In this document: piece by piece, positions 53,721-61,672 of the stretch
Layout of the letters: each line of letters starts with the position of its first letter
Numbering within the stretch: position 1 is the first letter of the stretch
Assembly (NCBI GenBank): GCA_002084765.1
Contig: NBMB01000005.1
Location: 30,255 to 94,254, forward strand
Length of the DNA: 64,000 nucleotides
Source of the DNA: Candidatus Cloacimonetes bacterium 4572_55
GTDB taxonomy: Bacteria > 4572-55
Reading direction: 5' to 3'
The notes under the pieces: generated by a model
Database searches by the model: none
The model's input: the letters and a program-made list of their open reading frames with translations, nothing else
What the model was told of the DNA's origin: nothing
Made by a program: the position numbers and the translations under genes

Positions 53721-54830
53721 TCACTTCCACCGCACGCGCCCGAAGTTCCCCACAACACTCATCAGTAGGACATAGAATGGGGAGGTCACAAACCAAATCG
53801 GAAAGAAAGAGAGCAGTTCCTCTCGGTGAAACAGTCGGGCACTGGCTCGTAGCAATAGGAATTCGGCGACGCCCTTCATTAGCAGGAATAGGAGCCATGG
53901 GATCCATAGATATGGCTGCCAGAATCCGAGCGCGCCGCCCAGAACTACGGACAGGTTCACCAGAAAGATGAATATTAAAAATCCAAAAAATCGTTTGTTC
54001 AGTCGCCATTGAATACCGCTGTTGGACGCCCATCGTTTCCGTTGTCGATAAAACCCTGTCCAGGCGGTCTCTGTATCCGTCCATACTGCGGCTTCCGGAT
54101 CTGCAGAAAACCGGATTTTGGCTGAAGTTCGTCCCGCTATCAGTTGGATCAACAGCACATCGTCGCCGGATAGACGGTTCGCCATTTCTCCGAACCCTCC
54201 TACCTGATGATACAATTCCTTGCAATATGCCAGACTCGGTCCCGCTCCGGCAAAGGGCAACCCGCGTCGGGCTGTTGCCGCGGCCGCGCACATCAGCGTG
54301 AAAAAGTCAAACGACTGCCATATTTGCAAAAAGCCGCGGTCTTGCGGCTTGTAGTGGATCAATCCCAGAGTCATGCCCACGCCCTCCTCGAAATGCGCAA
54401 CCATACGCTCCAGCCAGTCCGGAGGCATGCGGCAATCCGCGTCTGTAGTCGCAATAATCTCCTGATCGCACTGTCGAATTGCGACGTCAATAGCAAACTT
54501 CTTCGGAGAAAATCCGGGAGGAGTCTCATCGATTCGGATCAACCGAATACGATCTGATCGGAGCTGGAATTTTTGTATAATCTGGCTGGTGCGGTCAGTC
54601 GAGCGGTCGTCCACCACATAAATGCAATAGTTGGGATAGGTCTGGTTTAGCGCGCACTCCAGGGTTCTGCCGATATGCGACTCCTCATTGCGAGCCGCTA
54701 TGATCACCCCGACAGAATAGCGTTTTTTATTCCTTCCGGGTCTCAGCCCCTTCAGTCCCCACGCAAGCCAGACCACAACAGCGGCGTACAGAGCACCTAA
54801 AATCGATATTGCCCAGGTAAATCCAATCAT
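53721..54830 (-). CDS. Membrane glycosyltransferase, family 2
   Basis: A roughly 369-residue inverting GT-A glycosyltransferase. It has an N-terminal helix, then GVIIAARNEESHIGRTLECA, YVVDDRSTDRTSQII (nucleotide-sugar aspartates), TTDADCRMPPDWLERM (DxD), SGDDVLLIQLI and QRKRWASN (acceptor/QxxRW motif), and two or three C-terminal helices. The layout is that of processive or polyprenyl-linked GT2 enzymes of the icaA/HasA type. The acceptor is unknown. ATG 54830 is preferred, with GGAG five bases upstream, over TTG 54848. Confidence 0.88.
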   Translation of the reverse strand: MIGFTWAISILGALYAAVVVWLAWGLKGLRPGRNKKRYSVGVIIAARNEESHIGRTLECALNQTYPNYCIYVVDDRSTDRTSQIIQKFQLRSDRIRLIRIDETPPGFSPKKFAIDVAIRQCDQEIIATTDADCRMPPDWLERMVAHFEEGVGMTLGLIHYKPQDRGFLQIWQSFDFFTLMCAAAATARRGLPFAGAGPSLAYCKELYHQVGGFGEMANRLSGDDVLLIQLIAGRTSAKIRFSADPEAAVWTDTETAWTGFYRQRKRWASNSGIQWRLNKRFFGFLIFIFLVNLSVVLGGALGFWQPYLWIPWLLFLLMKGVAEFLLLRASARLFHREELLSFFPIWFVTSPFYVLLMSVVGNFGRVRWK

Positions 54831-54854
54831 AGCTTCTCCTATCCACAAATTTTC

Positions 54855-54886
54855 ATCCGCAGATCACGCAGATTTTCGCAGATTAT
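54855..54886. repeat. Single GCAGATCACGCAGATTTTCGCAGATTAT repeat unit
   Basis: ATCCGCAGATCACGCAGATTTTCGCAGATT lies between the glycosyltransferase and GNAT-like genes, same family as 56089-56188 but only one unit. No terminal inverted repeats or duplications are seen. Confidence 0.65.
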
Positions 54887-54895
54887 GAGAGATAA

Positions 54896-56023
54896 TTAAA
54901 GTGGGCGAGCGTACGCGCGATAAATTTTATAGAGCTTGCCTCCCATATCCTCGATCGCCCTATTGACCAGAACATTATCTTCCAATGTCCAAGAAATTTC
55001 TCCGCCTCGATAGCCTATAGCCCGTGCGCGGCGGAAAGTTTCTTTGTAAAACATCGCCTCGATCCCTCGCTTGCGGAAACCGGGCTTGACTCCCAATAGC
55101 AAGAGGCGCCCGCAGTCTATATGCCGGATGTGGTGCATCAGCTTTAGCCACCCAAAAGGCAGAAGTCTCCCGTTGATCTTCTTCAATGCCTGGTTGACGT
55201 TGGGCAAGGTCAGAGAAAATCCGACTGGCTCTCCGTCCACTTCCGCGAATAGTCCCAACTCTGGAACCAAGATCGGCTTCAACTCCTTTGCCAGATGAAC
55301 GATCTCCGCGTCGGTCAGCGGAACAAATCCCCAGTTATCCTCCCAAGCCAGTCGATACAACTCCTTGACAATTCCGATATCTCGTGAAAGTTGCTTCGAA
55401 TCGATGGAGCGCAGGGTAATATTGTGCCTTTTCATCATCCTTTCCGCTATCCGGATCACGCGTGAGTTCAGATTTCCGTCCTTTTCCGCAGAAAAAGAAT
55501 AGGCGTGCAGATCTTTTGCCTTGGCAAACCCATAGTGCTCGATCAGGTCTGCGTAATAGGGCGGATTGTGCGTCATCATTATGTACGGGGGATGCTCAAA
55601 TCCTTTGATAAGAAGGCTCCACTCGTGGTTGGTGGAAAAATTCCCCGGACCGCGCATAATCTCCATCCCCCGATCCCGCAACCAATTCGCCGCGGTATCG
55701 AGAAGAGCTGTCGATACGTCTATATCATTCACGCACTCAAAAAATCCGAAAAATCCGGCTTTCTCATTATGCGTCTCGTTGTGAACCCGATCAATCGACG
55801 CGCTGATCCGACCTACGATCTTACCATCTCGTTTGGCCCAGAAAAGTTGCGTCTCGCTATGCAGATGATAAGGGTCTTTTTTCGGACTCAGCCGATCCAA
55901 CTGCGCCACGATCAATGGGGGAATCCAGGCGGGATCGTCCTTATAGATGGTCCAAGCAAAATTGATAAATTTTTTCAGATAAGAGGGCTTAGAGGGAATT
56001 GCCTCGACTGTGATTGATTTCAT
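54896..56023 (-). CDS. GNAT-like acyltransferase (YghO family)
   Basis: A 375-residue soluble protein with two GNAT-like halves, of the YghO type. Typical stretches: KFINFAWTIYKDDPAWIPPL, QLFWAKRDGKIVGRISASID, GFFGFFECVNDIDVS, RGPGNFSTNHEWSLLI, and in the second half VDGEPVGFSLTLPNVNQALK and GVKPGFRKRGIEAMFYKETF, the latter being the acyl-CoA loop. The acyl donor and acceptor are unknown. The family often lies near lipid genes, and cdsA is next upstream. Confidence 0.8.
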   Translation of the reverse strand: MKSITVEAIPSKPSYLKKFINFAWTIYKDDPAWIPPLIVAQLDRLSPKKDPYHLHSETQLFWAKRDGKIVGRISASIDRVHNETHNEKAGFFGFFECVNDIDVSTALLDTAANWLRDRGMEIMRGPGNFSTNHEWSLLIKGFEHPPYIMMTHNPPYYADLIEHYGFAKAKDLHAYSFSAEKDGNLNSRVIRIAERMMKRHNITLRSIDSKQLSRDIGIVKELYRLAWEDNWGFVPLTDAEIVHLAKELKPILVPELGLFAEVDGEPVGFSLTLPNVNQALKKINGRLLPFGWLKLMHHIRHIDCGRLLLLGVKPGFRKRGIEAMFYKETFRRARAIGYRGGEISWTLEDNVLVNRAIEDMGGKLYKIYRAYARPL

Positions 56024-56066
56024 GCCGATTTTCCTTTTGAAAAGTGTGAAAAATAGCGTCGTTCCT

Positions 56067-56219
56067 TTAGCCTGGATTATTCGTCATCACGGAAATCGAT
56101 CCGCAGATTACGCAGATTATCGCAGATGAGATATCTGGACGGAAATCGATCCGCAGATTACGCAGATTATCGCAGATGAGATATCTGGTTCTCCGAGGCT
56201 TATGAATAATGCAGGTTAG
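56067..56219. mobile_element. MITE-like short element, copy 2, with TTAG target duplication
   Basis: The element at 56071-56215 starts CCTGGATTATTCGTCATCAC and ends TTATGAATAATGCAGG, imperfect inverted ends identical in outline to those at 426-505. It is flanked by the direct repeat TTAG (56067-56070 and 56216-56219), which supports transposition. Its interior is an exact 50-base tandem duplication (56089-56188) of a GCAGATTACGCAGATTATCG unit. The right duplication contains the cdsA stop codon (TAA on the minus strand at 56216-56218). Confidence 0.65.
56089..56188. repeat. Exact 50-bp direct duplication inside the MITE-like element
   Basis: Two copies, 56089-56138 and 56139-56188, of ACGGAAATCGATCCGCAGAT followed by TACGCAGATTATCGCAGATG and AGATATCTGG, with no mismatch seen. 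The perfect identity points to a recent event. Confidence 0.9.
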
Positions 56220-57043
56220 AAAACAAAATATCGTAAAAAATAATACGTTGCCGGTATGGTGAGAAAAGACGCGTCGAGCCGATCAAGGACGCCGCCGTGT
56301 CCCGGCAAGATATTGGATGAGTCTTTCACCCCCATATCTCGTTTGATCAGGGACTCGATAAGGTCGCCGAGCTGACCGATAACACCAATCAGCAAGCCAA
56401 GATAGGCTGAGTCCGCCCATGAGAGATAGTCCGCGTAGGCCAGCTTCAGTGCTATGACTGAAAGTATGGAAAATAACAAGCCAAAAACAGATCCTTCCAC
56501 AGATTTATTGGGCGAAATCGCGGGACAAAATTTTCTTTTTCCAAATTTTTTTCCGAATCCATACGCTGCGGTATCGTTTATCCATGTTGGAATTAATGCC
56601 AGAAATATAAACCCGATTCCCAGGCTGTCTGATAGATAAAATTGAGAGTGGAGCTCTCGCAAGAGGATTGCGTGAGCCGGTAAAAAAGCGGCGTATAATA
56701 GACCCAACAGTGTGACCGCGATACGAAAAACGCCTTGATCCGGTTTGAAAGTTCGCAGCTCGATCAGCATAAGTCCGACAAATATGAATAGCGTGAGTCC
56801 GGCAAAATCGTGATCATGGAAAAAAAAGAGGTTGATCGGAATGAGCAGTCCCGCGATGATTCCAGCGACTTCGTGCGTTTCAATCCGACCTACTCGGCAC
56901 ATTGCATAAAATTCTCGTTGGGACAGAAATACGATTCCTACGATCAGAGCCAGAAAAGCGTATCCTCCGAGCCATGTAATTCCGAAGATCACAGGGATTG
57001 CAATGACTGAGACCAAAATCCGCTGGGCTAAATTTGACGGCAT
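56216..57043 (-). CDS. cdsA: Phosphatidate cytidylyltransferase
   Basis: A roughly 275-residue integral membrane enzyme making CDP-diacylglycerol from phosphatidic acid and CTP. The C-terminal CdsA signature is complete: KRDMGVKDSSNILPGHGGVL followed by DRLDASF. Other family parts are SPNKSVEGSVFGLLFSIL and FLALIPTWINDTAAYGFGKK. ATG 57043 is chosen because the protein family begins at MPSNLAQRIL and GGAG lies eight bases upstream; a longer frame to 57148 reads through a dead gene. Its stop codon is part of the target duplication of the mobile element at 56067-56219. Confidence 0.95.
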   Translation of the reverse strand: MPSNLAQRILVSVIAIPVIFGITWLGGYAFLALIVGIVFLSQREFYAMCRVGRIETHEVAGIIAGLLIPINLFFFHDHDFAGLTLFIFVGLMLIELRTFKPDQGVFRIAVTLLGLLYAAFLPAHAILLRELHSQFYLSDSLGIGFIFLALIPTWINDTAAYGFGKKFGKRKFCPAISPNKSVEGSVFGLLFSILSVIALKLAYADYLSWADSAYLGLLIGVIGQLGDLIESLIKRDMGVKDSSNILPGHGGVLDRLDASFLTIPATYYFLRYFVF

Positions 57044-57048
57044 AATTT

Positions 57049-57269
57049 TTACTCCGGCGCGGGCGTTAATGATTTTTTGTATTGCTTGTATATTGGCAGG
57101 AAAAATGAAAAAAGAGCCAGGATCAATAAAGCGAGGCTGATCGGTCAAGTCACAAATATGGCGGCTTGATCCATCAACAACGCTCGGCGCAGATTCGACT
57201 CGACCATAAATCCGAGGATCATTGCCAGCACAACAGAGGCTTCCAACCGATAATCAGGATAAATCCTTG
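57049..57269 (-). pseudogene. 3' remnant of a tripartite tricarboxylate transporter permease (tctA)
   Basis: On the minus strand this reads VVLAMILGFMVESNLRRALL, then MDQAAIFVT, a TGA stop, then PISLALLILALFSFFLP and a natural stop at 57049. This matches the C-terminus of TctA permeases (GLILGPMLEENLRRSLLLS...TRPIS), with the Arg codon of TRPIS turned into TGA. Nothing similar is readable upstream of about 57270, so only the 3' end remains. It overlaps the cdsA ribosome binding region. Confidence 0.7.
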
Positions 57270-57498
57270 CAATAAATTATGTAATAATTCCATAGATAAT
57301 TCTCTTTATATGAAAAATAAACTTCTCAAGATGAAAGACATAGACCGCTAATTTCAAGACGCAAACGAAGTGATCCAGATCGTGAAAATAACACGCATGA
57401 AAGGTATTGTAAAGAAAAATCTCAGAACGAGTCAGCCTGTAAACATTTTTTAATACATAGGGTATAGGCGTTTTTTGGAGCTTTGTTAAAAAATTGTC
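57270..57498. other. AT-rich intergenic region
   Basis: About 230 bases between the tctA remnant and the TolB-like gene. No gene, repeat or clear hairpin is seen; it may be the eroded remainder of the tctA gene. Confidence 0.35.
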
Positions 57499-57552
57499 AT
57501 GAACATTTTTTTTTATGACCATCGTTTTATGGAAATTGGAGGGAAACGAACT

Positions 57553-58554
57553 ATGAATTTTCGTATTGGATTGGCGAACTTATGGATCGGTCTGTGGTTG
57601 CTGTTGATAACGGCAAGCCCGTTGTATTCTGCGGAACAAAGCACTATTCACGGTCGAATTGAGTTGGTGGAAGATCGTATTTTTCTGGTAGAAAATCCGG
57701 AGAGCACCTCACGAACCGCATATTTGATCATGGGTGAGCTTGCGGCGCAAATTCGATCCAAAGTCGGGGCTATGGCGCGGATTATCGGGGAGACCGAGAT
57801 GGAATCTAAGACTCGCTGGGTTCTTACCGCTCAGGAGTATCTCATTCTGACCCCGCCGGAAAAGAACGAGGGATCGATCCCATCGGAAGATTTGATCGCT
57901 TTCGCCGCGATCAAACAGGATCGGAAAGGAGTCTATCTGATCAAGCCGGATGGGTCTGATCTGAAAAAAATTTCTACAGTGAACGGCGATTATGCCAATA
58001 TCTGTTGGTCTCAGGATGGCGGATTTTTGCTGTATGACTACTCGAACGAATTGACGGAAAATCCGGTTCTCTATACGGTGAGTATGGCGAATAAGCGGGC
58101 GCGTCCCCATAACGCGTTAGTGTCGAGACCGTCGGCAAAGGCCTCGCACTTCGGTTATTCGCCGGACGGAACACAGCAAATCGTTAGCAAGGAAAAGGAT
58201 GGGAAAAAACAGTTATATTTGCTAAACCTGCTGACCGGGAAGGAAAAAAAGCTCTCTGATGGCAAAGGGAACGATATTCGTCCGGTTTGGTCCGGGGACG
58301 GTTCTCGTATTGCCTATATCTCGGACCGAGACGGGACAAATTGGCTCTATCTGATGGACGTCTCAAAAAAGAAATTAACGCTGATTCAGACCAATTTCGC
58401 GGTTTTTGGTCCGATCGACTGGACGCATGATCAAGATCATATCGCGCTGTTGCATGAACAGACAGTCCATCTGGTTTCGATTAAAAAGGAAGGCGGGATC
58501 AAAAAATTGACAGATGGCGAACTGAAGTGCTACGAGGTCAGCTGCGCGCCTTAA
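57553..58554 (+). CDS. TolB-like WD40/PD40 propeller protein, exported
   Basis: A 333-residue exported protein. The signal peptide (MNFRIGLANLWIGLWLLLIT then ASPLYSA) is followed by a small N-terminal domain (about 25-125) and then PD40/TolB-type propeller blades: KKISTVNGDYANICWSQDGG, ASHFGYSPDGTQQIVSKEKD, DIRPVWSGDGSRIAYISDRD, and FGPIDWTHDQDHIALLHEQ. ATG 57553 is chosen because the signal peptide starts there and GGAGGG lies just upstream. It is not TolB itself: there are too few blades, and no Tol-Pal genes are nearby. Its role is unknown. Confidence 0.75.
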   Translation: MNFRIGLANLWIGLWLLLITASPLYSAEQSTIHGRIELVEDRIFLVENPESTSRTAYLIMGELAAQIRSKVGAMARIIGETEMESKTRWVLTAQEYLILTPPEKNEGSIPSEDLIAFAAIKQDRKGVYLIKPDGSDLKKISTVNGDYANICWSQDGGFLLYDYSNELTENPVLYTVSMANKRARPHNALVSRPSAKASHFGYSPDGTQQIVSKEKDGKKQLYLLNLLTGKEKKLSDGKGNDIRPVWSGDGSRIAYISDRDGTNWLYLMDVSKKKLTLIQTNFAVFGPIDWTHDQDHIALLHEQTVHLVSIKKEGGIKKLTDGELKCYEVSCAP

Positions 58555-58576
58555 TCACGTTTTGTTATAAAAAATA

Positions 58577-58620
58577 AAAAAGCTCCAAACTCAGCGTTAT
58601 CAATGGATTTGGAGCTTTTT
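58577..58620. terminator. Bidirectional terminator between convergent genes
   Basis: AAAAAGCTCCAAA and TTTGGAGCTTTTT form a perfect 13-bp inverted repeat with A and T ends, around an 18-base loop, between the TolB-like gene (+) and the T9SS cargo gene (-). It should terminate both. Confidence 0.85.
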
Positions 58621-58665
58621 ATCGTAGGGATGGTCCTCCTGAATTTCCGTTTTATGCTCGCGCGC

Positions 58666-61494
58666 TTATTTCAGCAGAACCATGCGCTTGGACTGATCAA
58701 AGCCGGACTCGGTCCTGAATCGATAGAAATAGACGCCGCCAGCTACCTGCTCTCCATGGTCGTTTCGACCGTCCCATTGCGCCTGATGATGATCGGCGTT
58801 TTTGTCTGAATCCACTAAAGAGCGAACCGATTGACCCGCGCTATTATAAATCTTTAGAGAGACTTGGCTCTCCTTGGGCAGGTCGTATCGGATCATTGTC
58901 ATGGGATTAAACGGGTTGGGATAGTTTTGGTACAGCACGTATGCTTGCGGCAAGCGGCGCGTGTGATCTGGTTGATCTTCAATTGCAACCGGTTCCATCT
59001 CTCTGCCGAAAACCCAGGTGATATTTTCCGCTCTTCCTCCGTGATTATTTCCAGAGAAATCGGCAAGATCTATGCCGTAACCTTCATCAAAGCGCCAATA
59101 CCCGATCAATCCCTCTTCGGAGCCGAATCCAGCAAGATAATGATCTTTATAGATTTGGATTTCATCAACGGATCGAGGATGATCCCAGATTCTGAGTTCA
59201 TCGATAATACCGTCAAAAACCCAGCTGGTGAGGCTGACCGAGGCTCCGATTACCAGATCGATCTCGCTATTGTCCGTAATCTCGCCGCTTGGAGTGCCTC
59301 CGGAAACGGTGATCTCTTGCTCCTCGCCGTTAATATACATCTTGACCTCGCTGGTTTCACTTTGATATGTCACCGCGACATGTTGCCATGCATTCAAGGT
59401 CAATGAGTTGGGAGGGGAATTCAGAAATCCTCTGCCTTCTGTTCCTGCCAGCCAAACACCGAGACTGTGGTCGTTCATGGGACTTGAAACTCCGTTTAGG
59501 AAGAGCGATATGTGCATTTTGTCGATAATTCGCCCAAACCCGACATTATCCAGTTGACCCCAACTATAGGGGTTGATCCAGGCTTCGATAGTCACGTTGT
59601 CGGTCAGATTCAGCTCTGGGGTGGCGGGGCATTGGATATAGCTATTCCAGGCGTTGAACTCCACCGCGCTTTGATTATTAAATACGAGGATATAATCTTC
59701 TTTGATCACGGTTTGATTCAGAGACTCGTTTGAGGCAGTCAACCGAACCGTATAAGTCCCTGATTCTTCATACACATAAGAGGGGTTTTGCTCTTCCGAA
59801 TCCACCTCTCCGTCATTGTCAAAGTCCCATTCCCATGCGGTCAGGTCGGGATAGCCCACGGAGAGGTCGGTGAAATGGACGGCAAGCGGAGCGTGACCCG
59901 TGATGCGGTTTACCTCAAAATTAGGAATCACGATCTCGCCCAAGGTAAACGCGGCGATACGCGTGTCCCAATCAAAACTTCCGGTTCTCGATATGTACTC
60001 GTTTGTGTACCAAAAAGTCTCGTCGTCGATCGGGTCCACGGTCATCATGCTGTAATCTCCCCAGCGATTTCCAGACCCGCTCTGGGACCCTCCTCCAGCT
60101 GCCAAAACCAATTCGGGATAGGTCATCTCATTGAGCGGATCGTCGCCTTGACGCCCGGTGATACAGGAGGAGGGATACGTTCGCTCGCTTGACAAGCTGT
60201 AACCCAGGGCAATATCGCCGCTGCCGTTCATAGCCGCGCTGCCCATCCACCGATGTTGGTCGTCCGGCGCGAACGTGCTTTGTTGATGAACTTCCCATCC
60301 CTGATCGTAATTCCGCAACTCGTACCAACGCACTCCGGCATGGTCAAAATCGACGTCCACAGTATGATTCACGACCATTGTTTGATATTCGCCAAAATTT
60401 CGGTATTGGAGACTATACATGAGCCGGTCTGATATCGCGTCCAAGCCGTCGTTGATGTCTGGCTGAGGGATGCAATCTCTGGCACCAAAGCACATACCTG
60501 GATCAAAGTAGGCGGTGACTACGGAGCCTTGCAGACTGAATGTCGAATTTTCTGGGTTGTCCCAATCTACGTCGAATTCCCAGATTTGTATTTGGTTTGA
60601 ACCGGAAATACGAGCAAAGTAATTTGGCGTACCTTCCGGAGGAGGGGGTCCGTCCAAATCGGCAGGCAGAAATCCCCGAAGGGAAAATCGACTGAAATAG
60701 ACCATGCGGGCGTCTGGATCTCCGTTTAACATAGCGTCTCGGTCAAACGCGATCGCGCCCGCGCCGAAGTTTCCGTAGAATTCGTTTGCCGACATATAGT
60801 ATCCGTCTGGCCAAATTCCAAATTTGGGATAATCCGGCATGACATTGCCGAAGGAATACCCGTAGCGATACCATGTTCCGGTGGGGTCCCCGGTTTGGGA
60901 GACTGCTATACATTCATAAAAGTCTTCATTTTCACCATCGTCAGGAATAGCGAATTGGGTGAGTATCCATCGGTCTGCCAGATGGTCATAGACCACGATC
61001 GGGTCCCCGTCGTTCTCAAATTCGCACTGTCCGCCAAAATCTTGCCACAGGGTGCGATTGGCTACAGGTCCATATAATAGCGTTCCCTGCTTGTCCCATA
61101 TCGCAAAGCTGGAGTTGACCATTTGGATATAATGGTTCGCTCCCACATCTCCGACTGGGTCAGGAGGCGCGCCGCTGGATAGATCAATGCCGTCAAAATT
61201 CAATAGAATCTCCCGGCTGTTATGGTCCCGGGAACCTTGTTGACTTTGCCGGACAGGATCGCCGTCCTGCAGGGGATTGTCGGCTCCATAAGGCAAAGGG
61301 AGTTGATAATTAAAAATCTCTCGAGGCTCCTTTGCCCGAGGAGGAATCTGCGGCATATTCCGCAACGGAGGAGAGATATCCCAACGACCCGGTCCACTCA
61401 CAGTGGGCGGATCGTCCGCCGCGTGGGGCACTCCCGGATACCATATCCATAAAATCATAAAAATCGCCAAAAAAAATCGAATGAAACGAGACAT
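58666..61494 (-). CDS. Secreted protein with PKD and LamG domains and T9SS sorting signal
   Basis: A 942-residue exported protein. After the signal peptide (MSRFIRFFLAIFMILWIWYP then GVPHA) comes a large region (about 90-520) that looks like a propeller or esterase-like fold (DPVGDVGANHYIQMVNSSFA, DRWILTQFAIPDD), then a PKD domain (about 525-605, GYPDLTAWEWDFDNDGEVDS), a LamG/concanavalin-like domain (about 620-815, VTIEAWINPYSWGQ, IDELRIWDHPRS) and a type A T9SS C-terminal domain (about 855-942: LYQNYPNPFNPMTMIRYDLP, GGVYFYRF, MVLLK). It should be moved across the outer membrane by the type IX system and attached to the surface. PKD and LamG suggest glycan or protein binding. The substrate is unknown. 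Confidence 0.88.
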   Translation of the reverse strand: MSRFIRFFLAIFMILWIWYPGVPHAADDPPTVSGPGRWDISPPLRNMPQIPPRAKEPREIFNYQLPLPYGADNPLQDGDPVRQSQQGSRDHNSREILLNFDGIDLSSGAPPDPVGDVGANHYIQMVNSSFAIWDKQGTLLYGPVANRTLWQDFGGQCEFENDGDPIVVYDHLADRWILTQFAIPDDGENEDFYECIAVSQTGDPTGTWYRYGYSFGNVMPDYPKFGIWPDGYYMSANEFYGNFGAGAIAFDRDAMLNGDPDARMVYFSRFSLRGFLPADLDGPPPPEGTPNYFARISGSNQIQIWEFDVDWDNPENSTFSLQGSVVTAYFDPGMCFGARDCIPQPDINDGLDAISDRLMYSLQYRNFGEYQTMVVNHTVDVDFDHAGVRWYELRNYDQGWEVHQQSTFAPDDQHRWMGSAAMNGSGDIALGYSLSSERTYPSSCITGRQGDDPLNEMTYPELVLAAGGGSQSGSGNRWGDYSMMTVDPIDDETFWYTNEYISRTGSFDWDTRIAAFTLGEIVIPNFEVNRITGHAPLAVHFTDLSVGYPDLTAWEWDFDNDGEVDSEEQNPSYVYEESGTYTVRLTASNESLNQTVIKEDYILVFNNQSAVEFNAWNSYIQCPATPELNLTDNVTIEAWINPYSWGQLDNVGFGRIIDKMHISLFLNGVSSPMNDHSLGVWLAGTEGRGFLNSPPNSLTLNAWQHVAVTYQSETSEVKMYINGEEQEITVSGGTPSGEITDNSEIDLVIGASVSLTSWVFDGIIDELRIWDHPRSVDEIQIYKDHYLAGFGSEEGLIGYWRFDEGYGIDLADFSGNNHGGRAENITWVFGREMEPVAIEDQPDHTRRLPQAYVLYQNYPNPFNPMTMIRYDLPKESQVSLKIYNSAGQSVRSLVDSDKNADHHQAQWDGRNDHGEQVAGGVYFYRFRTESGFDQSKRMVLLK

Positions 61495-61615
61495 TTATCC
61501 CCCTTTCTGGAGAAAAATCGTTAATGAAAAATAGAGACGTCAAAATCGAAGATAGGTAGTTCGAGCTTAAGATTGGATATAAAGTGGCAGGATGTCAACA
61601 AAAATGTATAGTGGG

Positions 61616-61650
61616 GAAAAAATAAGGGAGAATAGGTCGCTACTCTCCCT
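61616..61650 (-). terminator. Terminator of the CheA-like gene
   Basis: On the minus strand, AGGGAGAGTAG pairs with CTATTCTCCCT (one bulged base) and is followed by TATTTTTT. It lies just after the CheA-like stop at 61673, before the T9SS cargo gene. Confidence 0.75.
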
Positions 61651-61672
61651 TTTTCCAACTGACAAAATCGCG

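Noticed and set aside
57044..57148. Longer CdsA N-terminus
   Set aside because: It reads through the tctA remnant in a different frame; ATG 57043 has a GGAG site and matches the family start.
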